DNA from: Sphingobacterium tabacisoli
GTDB lineage: Bacteria > Bacteroidota > Bacteroidia > Sphingobacteriales > Sphingobacteriaceae
Assembly (NCBI RefSeq): GCF_017908035.1
Contig: NZ_JAEQMU010000001.1
Coordinates: 310,001 to 374,000, forward strand
DNA: 64,000 nt
Reading direction: 5' to 3'
Within the stretch, counting starts at the first letter, position 1. Every line of letters begins with the position of its first letter. A program made the position numbers and the translations under genes. This document shows positions 36,772-45,109 of this stretch, piece by piece. The notes under the pieces were generated by a model that did no database searches, had not been told where the DNA came from, and saw nothing but the letters and a program-made list of their open reading frames with translations.

Positions 36772-36994
36772 AACGAACCATGGGTTTTCTTCCCAGATAT
36801 AGGGATGCAAAAAAAAAGCTTCACATTTCTGTAAAGCTTTTTTGTGATCCCGCTGGGATTGGATCAGCCCCGCAAGGCTCCAGCTTTTCCCTGATCCTTC
36901 TACGAAACGAACCTTGGGTTCTCATCCCAGATACAGGGATACAAAAAAAGCCTCACATTTCTGTGAAGCTTTGTTTTGTGATCCCGCTGGGATT
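36770..36994. repeat. Partial tandem duplication of tRNA-Lys 3' end and terminator
   Basis: Copy A (36770-36860) and copy B (36904-36994) are each 91 bases and start GAAACGAACC; they differ at scattered bases and A-run lengths. Both contain a terminator-like hairpin and end in GATCCCGCTGGGATT, the last 15 bases of the tRNA body. The 43 bases between them are bounded by GGATCAG/CTGATCC inverted repeats. Confidence 0.9.
36943..36969 (-). terminator. Terminator of tRNA-Lys
   Basis: On the minus strand, GCTTCACA-GAAA-TGTGAGGC (one G:U pair) followed by seven Ts, ten bases after the tRNA. A related hairpin lies at about 36810-36838 in the duplicated copy. Confidence 0.85.
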
Positions 36995-37051
36995 CGAACC
37001 CAGGACCCATACATTAAAAGTGTATTGCTCTACCAGCTGAGCTACGGAATC
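36979..37051 (-). tRNA. tRNA-Lys (anticodon TTT)
   Basis: 73 bases on the minus strand. Acceptor GATTCCG pairs with CGGGATC; D arm AGCTCAGCTGGTAGAGC; anticodon stem ATACA/TGTAT with loop CTTTTAA, anticodon TTT; T arm CTGGGTTCGAATCCCAG. The CCA end is not encoded. A terminator follows at once. Confidence 0.97.
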
Positions 37052-37211
37052 CTAATTCTTTATTTCGAATTATCCTTCGTTGTTTGAAGTGATGCAAAGG
37101 TATAAAAAACCCTAATAGGTGCCAAATGTTTGGTGGTTTATTTTGTTTAAACGCCTTTAAAGAGTTGTTTTTCAGGTTAAAAAAAGATATTTTATTTATC
37201 GATAACTTCCA

Positions 37212-38075
37212 TTAATCCAATTTAGCCTTGATTATGCGGTCTGCTCCGTTGATATCTTTGTGTAATTCTATCGATCTAAATCCTTTTTTTGACAAGAGCT
37301 CTACCGTTTCTTTGCCCAGATATTGGTTGATTTCAAAATATAGTACCCCTCCTTGGTTCAAATGCTGTTTGGCAAATTCAGCTATGTAGTCATAAAATAA
37401 AAGTGGAGCATTATCTTCTACAAATAATGCAGTGTGTGGTTCAAAATCTAGAACATTGCGATGCATTTCCTTTTTTTCAGCAGGGGTGATATAGGGTGGG
37501 TTACTGACAATGATGTCAAAGTATTGGTCCGTTTGGAATACTAGCTGCCATTCTAAAATGTCAAGCTGCGAAAATTGTATCTCTACCTGGTGTTTCTGAG
37601 CATTCCGTTTAGCAACCTGTAATGCGGCTGGGGAGATGTCTACAGCCCAGTAATTATGTTGAGGCATATGTAAAGCTAAAGAAATAGGTATACAACCGGT
37701 GCCTGTTCCTATGTCAATACAATTGACCGTCTGTATGGCCTTGAAATCTTGTTTGATAAGATGTACTAATTCTTCCGTCTCGGGACGGGGAATCAGAGTG
37801 TCTTGGTTGACTTCAAATACGCTCCCGTAAAAATAAGCATAGCCCAAAATCTGTTGGATAGGACGCCCGGTCTGTAGCTGTGCCAGTACTTCTTGCATGA
37901 ATGCAATCTGTCTGGAAGAAGCTTCCTCATTTTTCATATGCTGATAATGAATTCGCTTGCTCTGTGTATGATGCTCTAAGGCCATTAGGAATAATTCCTC
38001 GATTTCGGAATCTGGATAGAGCTCCTTCAGGGATTTTTGAAAAGATTGGGCGATAGCATGCCAAGTGTTGTCCAT
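37212..38075 (-). CDS. prmC: Release factor glutamine methyltransferase
   Basis: Methylates the GGQ glutamine of peptide release factors. 287 residues: N-terminal helical domain with IQQILGYAYFYGSVFEV and TLIPRPETEELV, then the Rossmann methyltransferase fold with NCIDIGTGTGCIPISLA and the NPPY motif in IIVSNPPYITPAEKKEM, diagnostic of HemK/PrmC. Divergent from ribD with 71 bases between starts. Confidence 0.94.
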   Translation of the reverse strand: MDNTWHAIAQSFQKSLKELYPDSEIEELFLMALEHHTQSKRIHYQHMKNEEASSRQIAFMQEVLAQLQTGRPIQQILGYAYFYGSVFEVNQDTLIPRPETEELVHLIKQDFKAIQTVNCIDIGTGTGCIPISLALHMPQHNYWAVDISPAALQVAKRNAQKHQVEIQFSQLDILEWQLVFQTDQYFDIIVSNPPYITPAEKKEMHRNVLDFEPHTALFVEDNAPLLFYDYIAEFAKQHLNQGGVLYFEINQYLGKETVELLSKKGFRSIELHKDINGADRIIKAKLD

Positions 38076-38134
38076 AACGCAAATCTAGCTATTTTTTTAA
38101 GTTTAGACTATCTGCTCTTCTTATTATAAAATGG

Positions 38135-38142
38135 TAAGTTTG
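38135..38142 (+). promoter_or_regulatory. -7 box four bases before ribD
   Basis: TAAGTTTG, a perfect TAnnTTTG, ends four bases before the ribD ATG at 38147, predicting a leaderless or near-leaderless mRNA. Confidence 0.6.
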
Positions 38143-38146
38143 TACT

Positions 38147-39199
38147 ATGACTGAAAATCAGAAGTTCATGAGTCGCTGTATAGCGTTGGCACAATTGGGA
38201 GCTGGAACTACAAGTCCTAACCCAATGGTAGGAGCAGTAATTGTACACGAAGGTAAGATTATTGGTGAGGGGTACACATCGCCTTATGGGGGAGCGCATG
38301 CGGAAGTTAACGCAGTGAATGCTGTGAAAGGATGTTATGGTGAAGAAGAGGCCTTGCAGTTGTTGAAACAGAGTACCGTATACGTGTCGTTAGAGCCTTG
38401 CGCACATTATGGTAAGACGCCCCCCTGTGCAGATATGCTGGTTGCATTGGGAGTACGTCGGGTGGTGATAGGTTGTGGGGATCCATTCGCTAAAGTCAAT
38501 GGACTGGGAATAGCTAAGTTGCGCGAAGCAGGAATTGAAGTAGAAATAGGAGTGCTTGAGGAAGAGTGCGAATTCATTAATAGACGATTCTTTACGAAAA
38601 TAAAAGAGAATAGACCCTATGTAATATTGAAATGGGCGGAGACCAAAGACGGGTATTTTGCTCCTGAAACTCCTGGGCAGGCTTGGATCAGTAATAAAGC
38701 CAGTAAACAACTGACTCATAAATGGCGGTCGGAGGAGGATGTTATTTTGGTGGGTACAGCAACAGCGTTAATTGATAATCCGATGTTGGATAACAGGCTT
38801 TGGACAGGGAAATCACCTAAACGTGTTCTGATTGATAAAGACTTGGTTGTACCAACATCTCATCAGTTGTTTTTGAATCAAAAAACGGATTTGATTATTT
38901 TTAATGAAAAGAAAACGGAGTGGTTAGGTAACCTTAAATATGTAGCATTAGAAAATTTTGATATGTATCTACCTCAAAATATCCTCTATCAGTTGTATTT
39001 GATGGATGTACAGTCTATCATAATAGAAGGGGGGCGTAAGACTTTGGAGGCTTTTATCCAAGCGGGATTATGGGATGAAGCTAGGGTATTTGTAGGCGAT
39101 GCTGTGTGGGGGGCTGGTATCGAGTCACCTCATTTGCCAGTTTCGTATCAAGAGGAAAGACAGGTGGCATCAGATACTTTACGTTTATATTATCGGTAA
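38147..39199 (+). CDS. ribD: Bifunctional riboflavin deaminase/reductase
   Basis: Two successive riboflavin-pathway steps. 350 residues: an N-terminal CDA-like zinc deaminase with GGAHAEVNAV and SLEPCAHYGKTPPC (zinc His/Cys/Cys and catalytic Glu), and a C-terminal DHFR-like reductase with ILKWAETKDGYFAP and IIIEGGRKTLEAF. Typical length. It appears monocistronic; other rib genes are not in the window. Confidence 0.95.
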   Translation: MTENQKFMSRCIALAQLGAGTTSPNPMVGAVIVHEGKIIGEGYTSPYGGAHAEVNAVNAVKGCYGEEEALQLLKQSTVYVSLEPCAHYGKTPPCADMLVALGVRRVVIGCGDPFAKVNGLGIAKLREAGIEVEIGVLEEECEFINRRFFTKIKENRPYVILKWAETKDGYFAPETPGQAWISNKASKQLTHKWRSEEDVILVGTATALIDNPMLDNRLWTGKSPKRVLIDKDLVVPTSHQLFLNQKTDLIIFNEKKTEWLGNLKYVALENFDMYLPQNILYQLYLMDVQSIIIEGGRKTLEAFIQAGLWDEARVFVGDAVWGAGIESPHLPVSYQEERQVASDTLRLYYR

Positions 39200-39218
39200 T
39201 AAAGGCGACGCTTTAGTG

Positions 39219-39226
39219 TAGTTTTG
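39219..39226 (+). promoter_or_regulatory. -7 box for the DUF2851 gene
   Basis: TAGTTTTG fits TAnnTTTG; a leader of about 38 bases to the ATG at 39270. Confidence 0.4.
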
Positions 39227-39269
39227 TTTTTGCTATTTGTTTGATAGTAAATTATTTGTAATTTTAAGG

Positions 39270-40553
39270 ATGGACTATCCAGAGGAATTACTATATTTTA
39301 TCTGGCGCTATAGGCTGTATAACCAAGGTGACTTAAAGACTACTCAAGGTGAGATGCTCAAGATTATTGATGTGGGGCAGCGTAATTACCACGCTGGTCC
39401 AGATTTCGAATTGGCTACGATTCAATTGGGGGGTGTAATATGGAGGGGGCATGTGGAGATGCATGTCAAGGAGGATGATTGGACGAAACATGGACATCAC
39501 TTGGATCCAGCATATACTGCTACAATTTTGCATGTGGTTTGGCAATTAGGAACCCGACCTAATTTAAGGACGGACGGTACCTGTATCCCTACGTTGGTAT
39601 TAGATGATTTTGTGGATGTTGCACTTTTGAATCGTTATGATGCACTTAGGAAGCAAGAAAGAAAGATTGCCTGTGAGGGACAGTTTAGGCATGGGTTGTC
39701 ATCTGTGCGTCCCGGCTGGTTGCAACGATTGACCATAGAGCGGTTAGAAGAAAAGTATAACCACTGTTCTGAGTTGTTGAATATGACAAAGCAAGATTGG
39801 GAACGTACATTTTTAATTGTGTTGGGACGTGCTTTTGGTACTAATATTAATGGTGATGCATTTGAAGAGCTTATGTCTCGTATAGAACCTAGATTAGTGT
39901 ATAAATATCAGGACGCGCCAGAAAAGATTGCTGCTATGCTGTTTGGGATGAGTGGTTTTTTAGAGGAGGAATGTGATGATGACTACTTTGTTTGCTTAAA
40001 AAGGGAGTATCAGATTCTTCAAAAGATGCACGGGTTAGAAGGAATGTCTCCAAGACTATGGAAATTTATGCGAGCGAGACCATATAATTTTCCAACATAT
40101 AGATTAGCACAGTTATCGGGAATGATTAGCAGATCAGCTTATTGGTTTGATAAGATATGTTCGGCCACGGAGCTAAAGGAGTTGTTAGTTGCTGTTCGTG
40201 CTATTGGTGTTGATGATTATTGGGCTAACCATTTTCGGTTTGGCTGTTATACAAAGTCTCATGGTAAAGGGTGGAGTGATACTTTCTTTTATCACTTGGT
40301 GATAAATTGTTTTGCCCCGATGCTGTTCTCTTATGGTCAGTTCACTGGAAATGAGGAACTGAAAGAGAGAGCTGTGATGTGGTTGGAACAGCTACCTATG
40401 GAGCAAAATGCAATTACTGCCTTCTACCAAAATCTGGGACTTGCGTGTCAAAGTGCCGCGGATTCTCAAGCATTAATACTATTGAAAAAAGAATATTGCA
40501 GTAAAAAGAGATGCTTGGAGTGTGCGATCGGGGTAGCGATACTAAAAACTTAA
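39270..40553 (+). CDS. DUF2851 family protein
   Basis: 427 residues from the ATG at 39270, preceded by AAGG. Conserved blocks of the Bacteroidota DUF2851 family: EELLYFIWRYRLYN, NYHAGPDFELATIQLGG, WRGHVEMHVKEDDWTKHGHH and TATILHVVW at the N-terminus; the C-terminal CSKKRCLECAIG keeps a Cys cluster that may bind metal. The Asp/Glu/His/Lys arrangement in GPDF...HVEMHVK looks nuclease-like (PD-ExK style), but that is inference. Confidence 0.88.
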   Translation: MDYPEELLYFIWRYRLYNQGDLKTTQGEMLKIIDVGQRNYHAGPDFELATIQLGGVIWRGHVEMHVKEDDWTKHGHHLDPAYTATILHVVWQLGTRPNLRTDGTCIPTLVLDDFVDVALLNRYDALRKQERKIACEGQFRHGLSSVRPGWLQRLTIERLEEKYNHCSELLNMTKQDWERTFLIVLGRAFGTNINGDAFEELMSRIEPRLVYKYQDAPEKIAAMLFGMSGFLEEECDDDYFVCLKREYQILQKMHGLEGMSPRLWKFMRARPYNFPTYRLAQLSGMISRSAYWFDKICSATELKELLVAVRAIGVDDYWANHFRFGCYTKSHGKGWSDTFFYHLVINCFAPMLFSYGQFTGNEELKERAVMWLEQLPMEQNAITAFYQNLGLACQSAADSQALILLKKEYCSKKRCLECAIGVAILKT

Positions 40554-40557
40554 GCTG

Positions 40558-41208
40558 TTATACCTTTAAAATCCCCGAAATTTCCGTAAAGCCTTTGTCT
40601 GCAGCTAGGTCTGATGCGGTTTGTCCTGTATTTGTCTTAAGGGTAACGTCAGCTCCTTGTTCAAGCAAAATAACAATTAAATCAATGTTGCCGTGTTGTG
40701 CAGCCAGATGTATGGGGGCTATGCCACCATATTGTAAAACGTTTACTTCTGCACCGCTTTCAATAAGCATTTTCGTAATGCCATCATGATTGATACCTAA
40801 GGCCGCATGCAGAGGATAGGTGTTATAGCCGTTCTGTGAACTGATATTGGGATTTGCATGATGCAATAAAAGGAGACGTACGACATCTTCCTTGCCAAAA
40901 TGAGCGGCAATTCCTAATGGGGTGAAGCCATGATCTGAAAGCTCATTGACCACATCTTTCTTGTGCTCTATCATCATCTGTATGTGTTGCAATAGACCAG
41001 TAGCACAAGCTTCATGTATGGTTATTGTCGATATGAATTTTAAAATAACCTGAGTGACCTGAGGTTTGTGATAGTAGCAGGACAGGAGGAGAGGAGAGAT
41101 GTCGTGGCTAGTCTTTTGATGAACTAAGCTGACATCTTGGCTCAATAGTAGCTCAAGGTCTTGGTGATTTCCCGTTTCAATGTACTCTTCTATTATTGTC
41201 GCACTCAT
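40558..41208 (-). CDS. Ankyrin-repeat protein
   Basis: 216 residues without a signal peptide, with about six ankyrin repeats (DISPLLLSCYYHKPQVTQVIL; HGFTPLGIAAHFGKEDVVRLL; YNTYPLHAALGINHDGITKML; IAPIHLAAQHGNIDLIVIL; TGQTASDLAADKGFTEI). Presumed cytoplasmic protein-protein interaction scaffold; partner unknown. Convergent with the DUF2851 gene, four bases between stops. Confidence 0.9.
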   Translation of the reverse strand: MSATIIEEYIETGNHQDLELLLSQDVSLVHQKTSHDISPLLLSCYYHKPQVTQVILKFISTITIHEACATGLLQHIQMMIEHKKDVVNELSDHGFTPLGIAAHFGKEDVVRLLLLHHANPNISSQNGYNTYPLHAALGINHDGITKMLIESGAEVNVLQYGGIAPIHLAAQHGNIDLIVILLEQGADVTLKTNTGQTASDLAADKGFTEISGILKV

Positions 41209-41421
41209 GGTATTATAACACTTTTATCTAGTTTCGAAATAAATAAAAAAAAGGGATATTCAGATAAAATGTTAGTAATATCTCAAATGTTAATTAATTC
41301 TCTTGGTCTATAAGTTAGCGTATTGTGGGTTCTTTGTCCGTAGAATGTAGTTGTAATAAAGTGCTTGTAGTCGAACAACTACAAATATGCCAAAACTACA
41401 GATAAAAGATAGTATGATTCG

Positions 41422-41451
41422 TTGTAAATATACTTTCTCTTAGTACATTTG
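41422..41451 (+). promoter_or_regulatory. Promoter of a candidate small RNA
   Basis: TTG at 41422-41424 and TACATTTG at 41444-41451 are separated by 19 bases, a good match to the Bacteroidota TTTG-N17-23-TAnnTTTG architecture. The nearest downstream gene in this direction starts over 300 bases away, past a strong terminator. Confidence 0.55.
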
Positions 41452-41455
41452 TATT

Positions 41456-41523
41456 GCCCTCCCCAAGGGCATGTTTTTCATAGGTAGATGTAGGGTCGAA
41501 TAATTCTTATTCGACCCTTTTTT
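41456..41523 (+). ncRNA. Candidate 65-70 nt small RNA ending in a strong terminator
   Basis: Between divergent genes, so the terminator cannot belong to either. The predicted transcript has a first hairpin GCCC-TCCCCAA-GGGC (41456-41470) and a perfect terminator GGGTCGAATAA-TTC-TTATTCGACCC (41493-41517) followed by TTTTTT. It contains a ten-codon ORF (ATG 41471, MFFIGRCRVE) that could instead be a leader peptide. No known RNA family is recognised. Confidence 0.5.
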
Positions 41524-41721
41524 ATTTCTATTTTTTTATGCCATTTCATTGACGTAAGGGCAAAATAGTTACTGAAGATTTTGATTAGCTTTGTCAAACG
41601 AAGTATTCGTAAGGTTGATAGTAAAAAAGCATATGGATATGCTGTTAGAACAATTGGGAGGGAAGTTATAATACATATGAAATATCCATGTAGCAGCAAC
41701 TGCACAAACACGAATGAATAT
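41524..41721. other. Unassigned AT-rich spacer before ubiX
   Basis: No convincing gene. Overlapping open frames on both strands (41581-41784 plus, 41478-41762 minus) run through the palindrome and terminator and look spurious. Confidence 0.5.
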
Positions 41722-41753
41722 AGTTTGGATCCGCCAGCTGGCGGATCCAAACT
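41722..41753. repeat. 32-bp perfect palindrome upstream of ubiX
   Basis: AGTTTGGATCCGCCAG followed directly by its reverse complement, with no loop. The GC-rich core (CCGCCAGCTGGCGG) stands out in AT-rich surroundings. It ends 20 bases before the ubiX ATG, so it may be a cruciform, an operator or a leader hairpin. Confidence 0.95.
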
Positions 41754-41773
41754 GAAAATCAAATTATTTACAT

Positions 41774-42337
41774 ATGAAACGTAAAATAGTAGTCGCTGTG
41801 ACTGGAGCTTCAGGCTCGATATATGCTAAGGTGTTGTTAGATAAGTTAGGACATATGGGAGATCAGGTGTCTCATGTCGGGGTGGTGATGTCTGATAATG
41901 CGAAAGATGTATGGCGGTTTGAATTGCAAAACGAAGATTATAATAAATACAAGGACTTTACATTTTATTCAAAGAATGATTTTATGTCGCCTTTTGCTTC
42001 TGGGTCAGCTAATTATGATACGATGGTTGTTTGTCCCTGTTCGATGGGCACATTGGCTCGGATAGCTAATGGTACTTCTTCTGATTTAACAACCAGAGCA
42101 GCTGATGTTATTTTAAAAGAAAGAAGAAAATTGATACTCATTACTAGGGAGACTCCTTTAAGCCTTATCCATATCAATAATATGGCGAGTGTGACGCAGG
42201 CTGGTGGAATAATATGCCCAGCTAGCCCGTCATTTTATAGTTTACCTCAGACTATGGAAGAACTGGCAGCTACGGTAGTCGATAGGATATTCTCACTAGC
42301 GGACTTGCAAATCGATTCGTATAGGTGGGGAGAGTAA
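41774..42337 (+). CDS. ubiX: Flavin prenyltransferase
   Basis: Makes prenylated FMN, the cofactor of UbiD-type decarboxylases. 187 residues: MKRKIVVAVTGASGSIYAKVL (broken by one residue) with the Rossmann FMN loop, VVCPCSMGTLARIANGTSSDL and RKLILITRETPLSLIHINNM, all UbiX/PAD1 hallmarks. No ubiD partner lies in the window. The 32-bp palindrome lies in its leader. Confidence 0.93.
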   Translation: MKRKIVVAVTGASGSIYAKVLLDKLGHMGDQVSHVGVVMSDNAKDVWRFELQNEDYNKYKDFTFYSKNDFMSPFASGSANYDTMVVCPCSMGTLARIANGTSSDLTTRAADVILKERRKLILITRETPLSLIHINNMASVTQAGGIICPASPSFYSLPQTMEELAATVVDRIFSLADLQIDSYRWGE

Positions 42338-42570
42338 AAAAAACGGAATGGAGGAGAAGGAGTGCAAAAATCACTTTAGGTTACAACGCAATTATATTGC
42401 GTATAAACGAGATTTTATGTAGGTTTGTCTTTTAATGAAGCGACTTATAGTATCATTCTACTTTATGATTTTATGTAGGGCAGGACTTATCTCGATGCTC
42501 TTTTCTTTGGTTTCTATCGTTTCACTTTCTTTAGGATTTCTACAACAAATTAAATATTAGCAAAATATCC
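42338..42570. other. ubiX to dihydroorotase-like gap
   Basis: Contains TAGGTTTG at 42420-42427 (a TAnnTTTG box on the plus strand, about 150 bases before the next gene) and two copies of GATTTTATGTAGG (about 42411 and 42467). No gene or terminator is apparent. Confidence 0.4.
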
Positions 42571-43839
42571 ATGAATACAGTCTTAATTTCTTCAGCTAGG
42601 TTAGTCTTACCCAATCATCCATTGAATGGAGAGCTAATTGATATCTTAATCAAAGATGGAAAAATTGCAGCTATAGATAAGGAGATAAAACCGGTAAATT
42701 CGGATTGGGACATTATCTCGGCAAAAGGATGCGTCGTGAGTCCTGGTTTTTTTGATCTGAACGCAAATATCGGCGAGCCGGGACTGGAGACTAAAGAAGA
42801 TATAGCTACAGGTACTGCAGCAGCTGCTGCAGGAGGCTTTACCGGAATGGCAATACAGCCTAATACAAATCCAGCAGTACATAGTAGGGCTGAGGTGGCG
42901 CTTTTGGTAAATGGAGCAAAGGGCAATTTGGTAGATGTATATCCTATAGGTGCAATATCAAAGAGGAGAGAGGGAAGGGAAATGGCTGAGCTATATGATA
43001 TGAAGCTAAATGGTGCCATTGCCTTTTCGGATGGAAATCATAGCCTACAGGAAGCGGGATTGATGGCACGCGCGCTATTGTACGCTAAAGGTTTTAATGG
43101 ATTGATTATTTCTTTTGCTAAGGATGATTCCATGTCGGGCGATGATCAGATGAATGAAGGTACTATGAGTACTTTCTTGGGTATGAAAGGAAGTCCTAAT
43201 CTGGCGGAGGCATTAATGGTATCTAGAGATCTATTTCTTGCGGAATACAATGATGCACCAATTCACTTTACCACAATATCAACGACCGAGTCAGTAGAGC
43301 TTATTAAGAAAGCTAAAGCTAAGGGAATTAAGGTAACTTGTGATGTAGCTGCGCATCAACTGGTTTTTACGGATGAGAATGTGGTTACTTTTGACTCTAA
43401 CTATAAAGTATGTCCACCTCTACGAACAGCAAAAGATGTGAAGGCTTTGTTAAAAGGACTTAAGGATGGTGTGATCGATGCGGTGGTCTCACAACATACA
43501 CCTCATGAAATTGAATTTAAGAACGTTGAGTTTCACATCGCAAAAAATGGAATAACGGGACTACAAACTGCCCTACCTCTAGCTATTCGTGCAGGATTGA
43601 CTGAAGAGGCTATTGTCGAAAAGATGGCCATAGGGCCTAGAAATATTTTAGGAATTGAGATTCCAAAGTTTGAAAAAGGAGAGGAAGCGAATTTGGTCGT
43701 TTTTGATATTAATACGACTTGGACTTTTGATGCCCAGAGCAATAAATCAAAAGGTTCAAATAACCCATTGATGGGGCAAGAATTGCGAGGGAAAGTGAAT
43801 CTTGTGATAAATAATAATAAGTTGATTGTTAATAAATAA
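42571..43839 (+). CDS. Dihydroorotase-like protein lacking metal ligands (PyrC'-type)
   Basis: 422 residues with the dihydroorotase/amidohydrolase barrel along its whole length (VSPGFFDLNANIGEPGLETKED, IQPNTNPAVHSRAEV, KVCPPLRTAKDVKALL). The H-x-H of strand 1 is N64-x-N66; the later His positions read SFAKDD and HFTTIST, and the D-H-A-P-H block reads SQHTPHE. All usual zinc ligands and the catalytic Asp are thus replaced, so activity is unlikely. In pseudomonads an inactive PyrC' supports aspartate transcarbamoylase; a similar structural role is inferred. It leads a run of co-directional genes. Confidence 0.85.
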   Translation: MNTVLISSARLVLPNHPLNGELIDILIKDGKIAAIDKEIKPVNSDWDIISAKGCVVSPGFFDLNANIGEPGLETKEDIATGTAAAAAGGFTGMAIQPNTNPAVHSRAEVALLVNGAKGNLVDVYPIGAISKRREGREMAELYDMKLNGAIAFSDGNHSLQEAGLMARALLYAKGFNGLIISFAKDDSMSGDDQMNEGTMSTFLGMKGSPNLAEALMVSRDLFLAEYNDAPIHFTTISTTESVELIKKAKAKGIKVTCDVAAHQLVFTDENVVTFDSNYKVCPPLRTAKDVKALLKGLKDGVIDAVVSQHTPHEIEFKNVEFHIAKNGITGLQTALPLAIRAGLTEEAIVEKMAIGPRNILGIEIPKFEKGEEANLVVFDINTTWTFDAQSNKSKGSNNPLMGQELRGKVNLVINNNKLIVNK

Positions 43840-43843
43840 TAAC

Positions 43844-44512
43844 ATGGATATTAAAGTTAAAAATGCGATAAACGCGGCAGTTAATACATATGCGCGTATC
43901 GATAATATAGATAGTAAGGAGTTTATGGCAGGTTTGTCTGCCGTTTATGATTTAGAGTTGCCTTTTATGGAAAAGGTTTCGCAACTGGATCAGGTGTTTG
44001 ACGACCATCAACGCTTTGAAGAACTGCGCGAAGTGAGTTTCGATTTGTTGATGATAAATTTCTTTGCAGAGGATGTGCAGAAGCTAGAAGAAGATTATCT
44101 AGATTCTGAAGAATGGGAGAAAATTGAAGAAGATACAATCGATAGAGGAACAGAATTATTAAATGTGTTCCTGTACCTGAAAGAATGTGCAGACGATGAG
44201 ATTAAACCTTCTCTGGAAGATTATCTAAAGGAATTCTTATTGGTCGAAGAAGATGAGTTCCAAGATGAATACAGTATCTATGAGAAAGTGATTGCAAATC
44301 AGATTCTAGTAGAAAGTGATTACTCGGAAATAGCTAAAGTGTCTACTACATTGACAGATAGGGATGAACTTTTTGAGTTATTCTACCCATTGGTATCTTT
44401 CTTTTTTGAACAAAATCCCTCAGACGCACAAGTAGCTGATTTTGAAAAAAATGCTTCTAATAAGGCTTATGAAACCTCTATATACCAGGTTATTATTAAC
44501 TTTAGCAAGTAA
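43844..44512 (+). CDS. Conserved acidic protein of unknown function
   Basis: 222 residues from the ATG at 43844, four bases after the upstream stop; the frame start at 43826 would overlap that gene. Very acidic (for example EDVQKLEEDYLDSEEWEKIE) and mostly helical, no signal peptide or membrane segment. No family is recognised. It is tightly coupled to the dihydroorotase-like and DUF4199 genes. Confidence 0.75.
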   Translation: MDIKVKNAINAAVNTYARIDNIDSKEFMAGLSAVYDLELPFMEKVSQLDQVFDDHQRFEELREVSFDLLMINFFAEDVQKLEEDYLDSEEWEKIEEDTIDRGTELLNVFLYLKECADDEIKPSLEDYLKEFLLVEEDEFQDEYSIYEKVIANQILVESDYSEIAKVSTTLTDRDELFELFYPLVSFFFEQNPSDAQVADFEKNASNKAYETSIYQVIINFSK

Positions 44513-44521
44513 GACCTAGAT

Positions 44522-45091
44522 ATGAGTAACGAATTGTCCAAAGGAGAAAAAAAAGATGCGTTAGTATATGGCGCTGTGGCTGGAGTCTTGTCTATCGTCT
44601 TTTCAATAATAGCTATTTACCATAGCCGTACTGTAGATAATTATTCTTCATTATATATGGTCAGTACTGCGCTTAAGGTGGTAGGTACTGTCTTGATCCC
44701 GATAGGATTGGTTTATCTTTTGAAGAAGAGAAATGGTGCGGATTGGACTTTTAGTAGGGCATTGAAAAGTATCTATATCTTTCTTGCTGCAAGTATTGTT
44801 GTTAGTGCTATTGGTATTACGGTCTACCAGAAGTTGATACTGGATCGGACAGTATTAGAGGAAAGTTACCAAAATCTCATGAATCTTAAGATTGTAGAGA
44901 TGGAAAGTAGAGGTGCAACTGATGACGAAATAGATCAGCAGATGGAGATTATAGAGCAGGATAGGGCGTTTGCATTTTCTGATTTATCTTTTAGGAATAC
45001 AGTTCCTCCGATTTTTATTAGTCTTTTGGTGAATTTTGTCTTTGCAATGGTATTGGCATTGTTGTTCCGCACGAAGGTTGTCAAAAAATAA
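44522..45091 (+). CDS. DUF4199 membrane protein
   Basis: 189 residues with four predicted transmembrane helices (about 15-38, 45-66, 80-103, 158-180) and a charged segment between helices 3 and 4, the DUF4199 layout found in Bacteroidota. Role unknown. It lies nine bases after the acidic protein gene and 18 before a glycosyltransferase, consistent with an envelope-related operon. Confidence 0.88.
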   Translation: MSNELSKGEKKDALVYGAVAGVLSIVFSIIAIYHSRTVDNYSSLYMVSTALKVVGTVLIPIGLVYLLKKRNGADWTFSRALKSIYIFLAASIVVSAIGITVYQKLILDRTVLEESYQNLMNLKIVEMESRGATDDEIDQQMEIIEQDRAFAFSDLSFRNTVPPIFISLLVNFVFAMVLALLFRTKVVKK

Positions 45092-45109
45092 ATGATTCTT
45101 AAATAGTAT

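Noticed and set aside
36768..37040. 90-codon ORF over the tRNA-Lys region
   Set aside because: Runs through a tRNA, two terminators and a duplication; antisense artefact.
18109..38110. Word TAGACTAT repeated in several intergenic regions as a shared operator
   Set aside because: It also occurs inside coding regions (about 6450, 25580, 34730), so the count is not clearly above chance; only the ZIP/DtxR pair has supporting geometry.
41478..41784. Open frames on both strands through the palindrome before ubiX
   Set aside because: They read through a terminator and the 32-bp palindrome (giving D-P-P-A-G-G-S on both strands) and have no family features.
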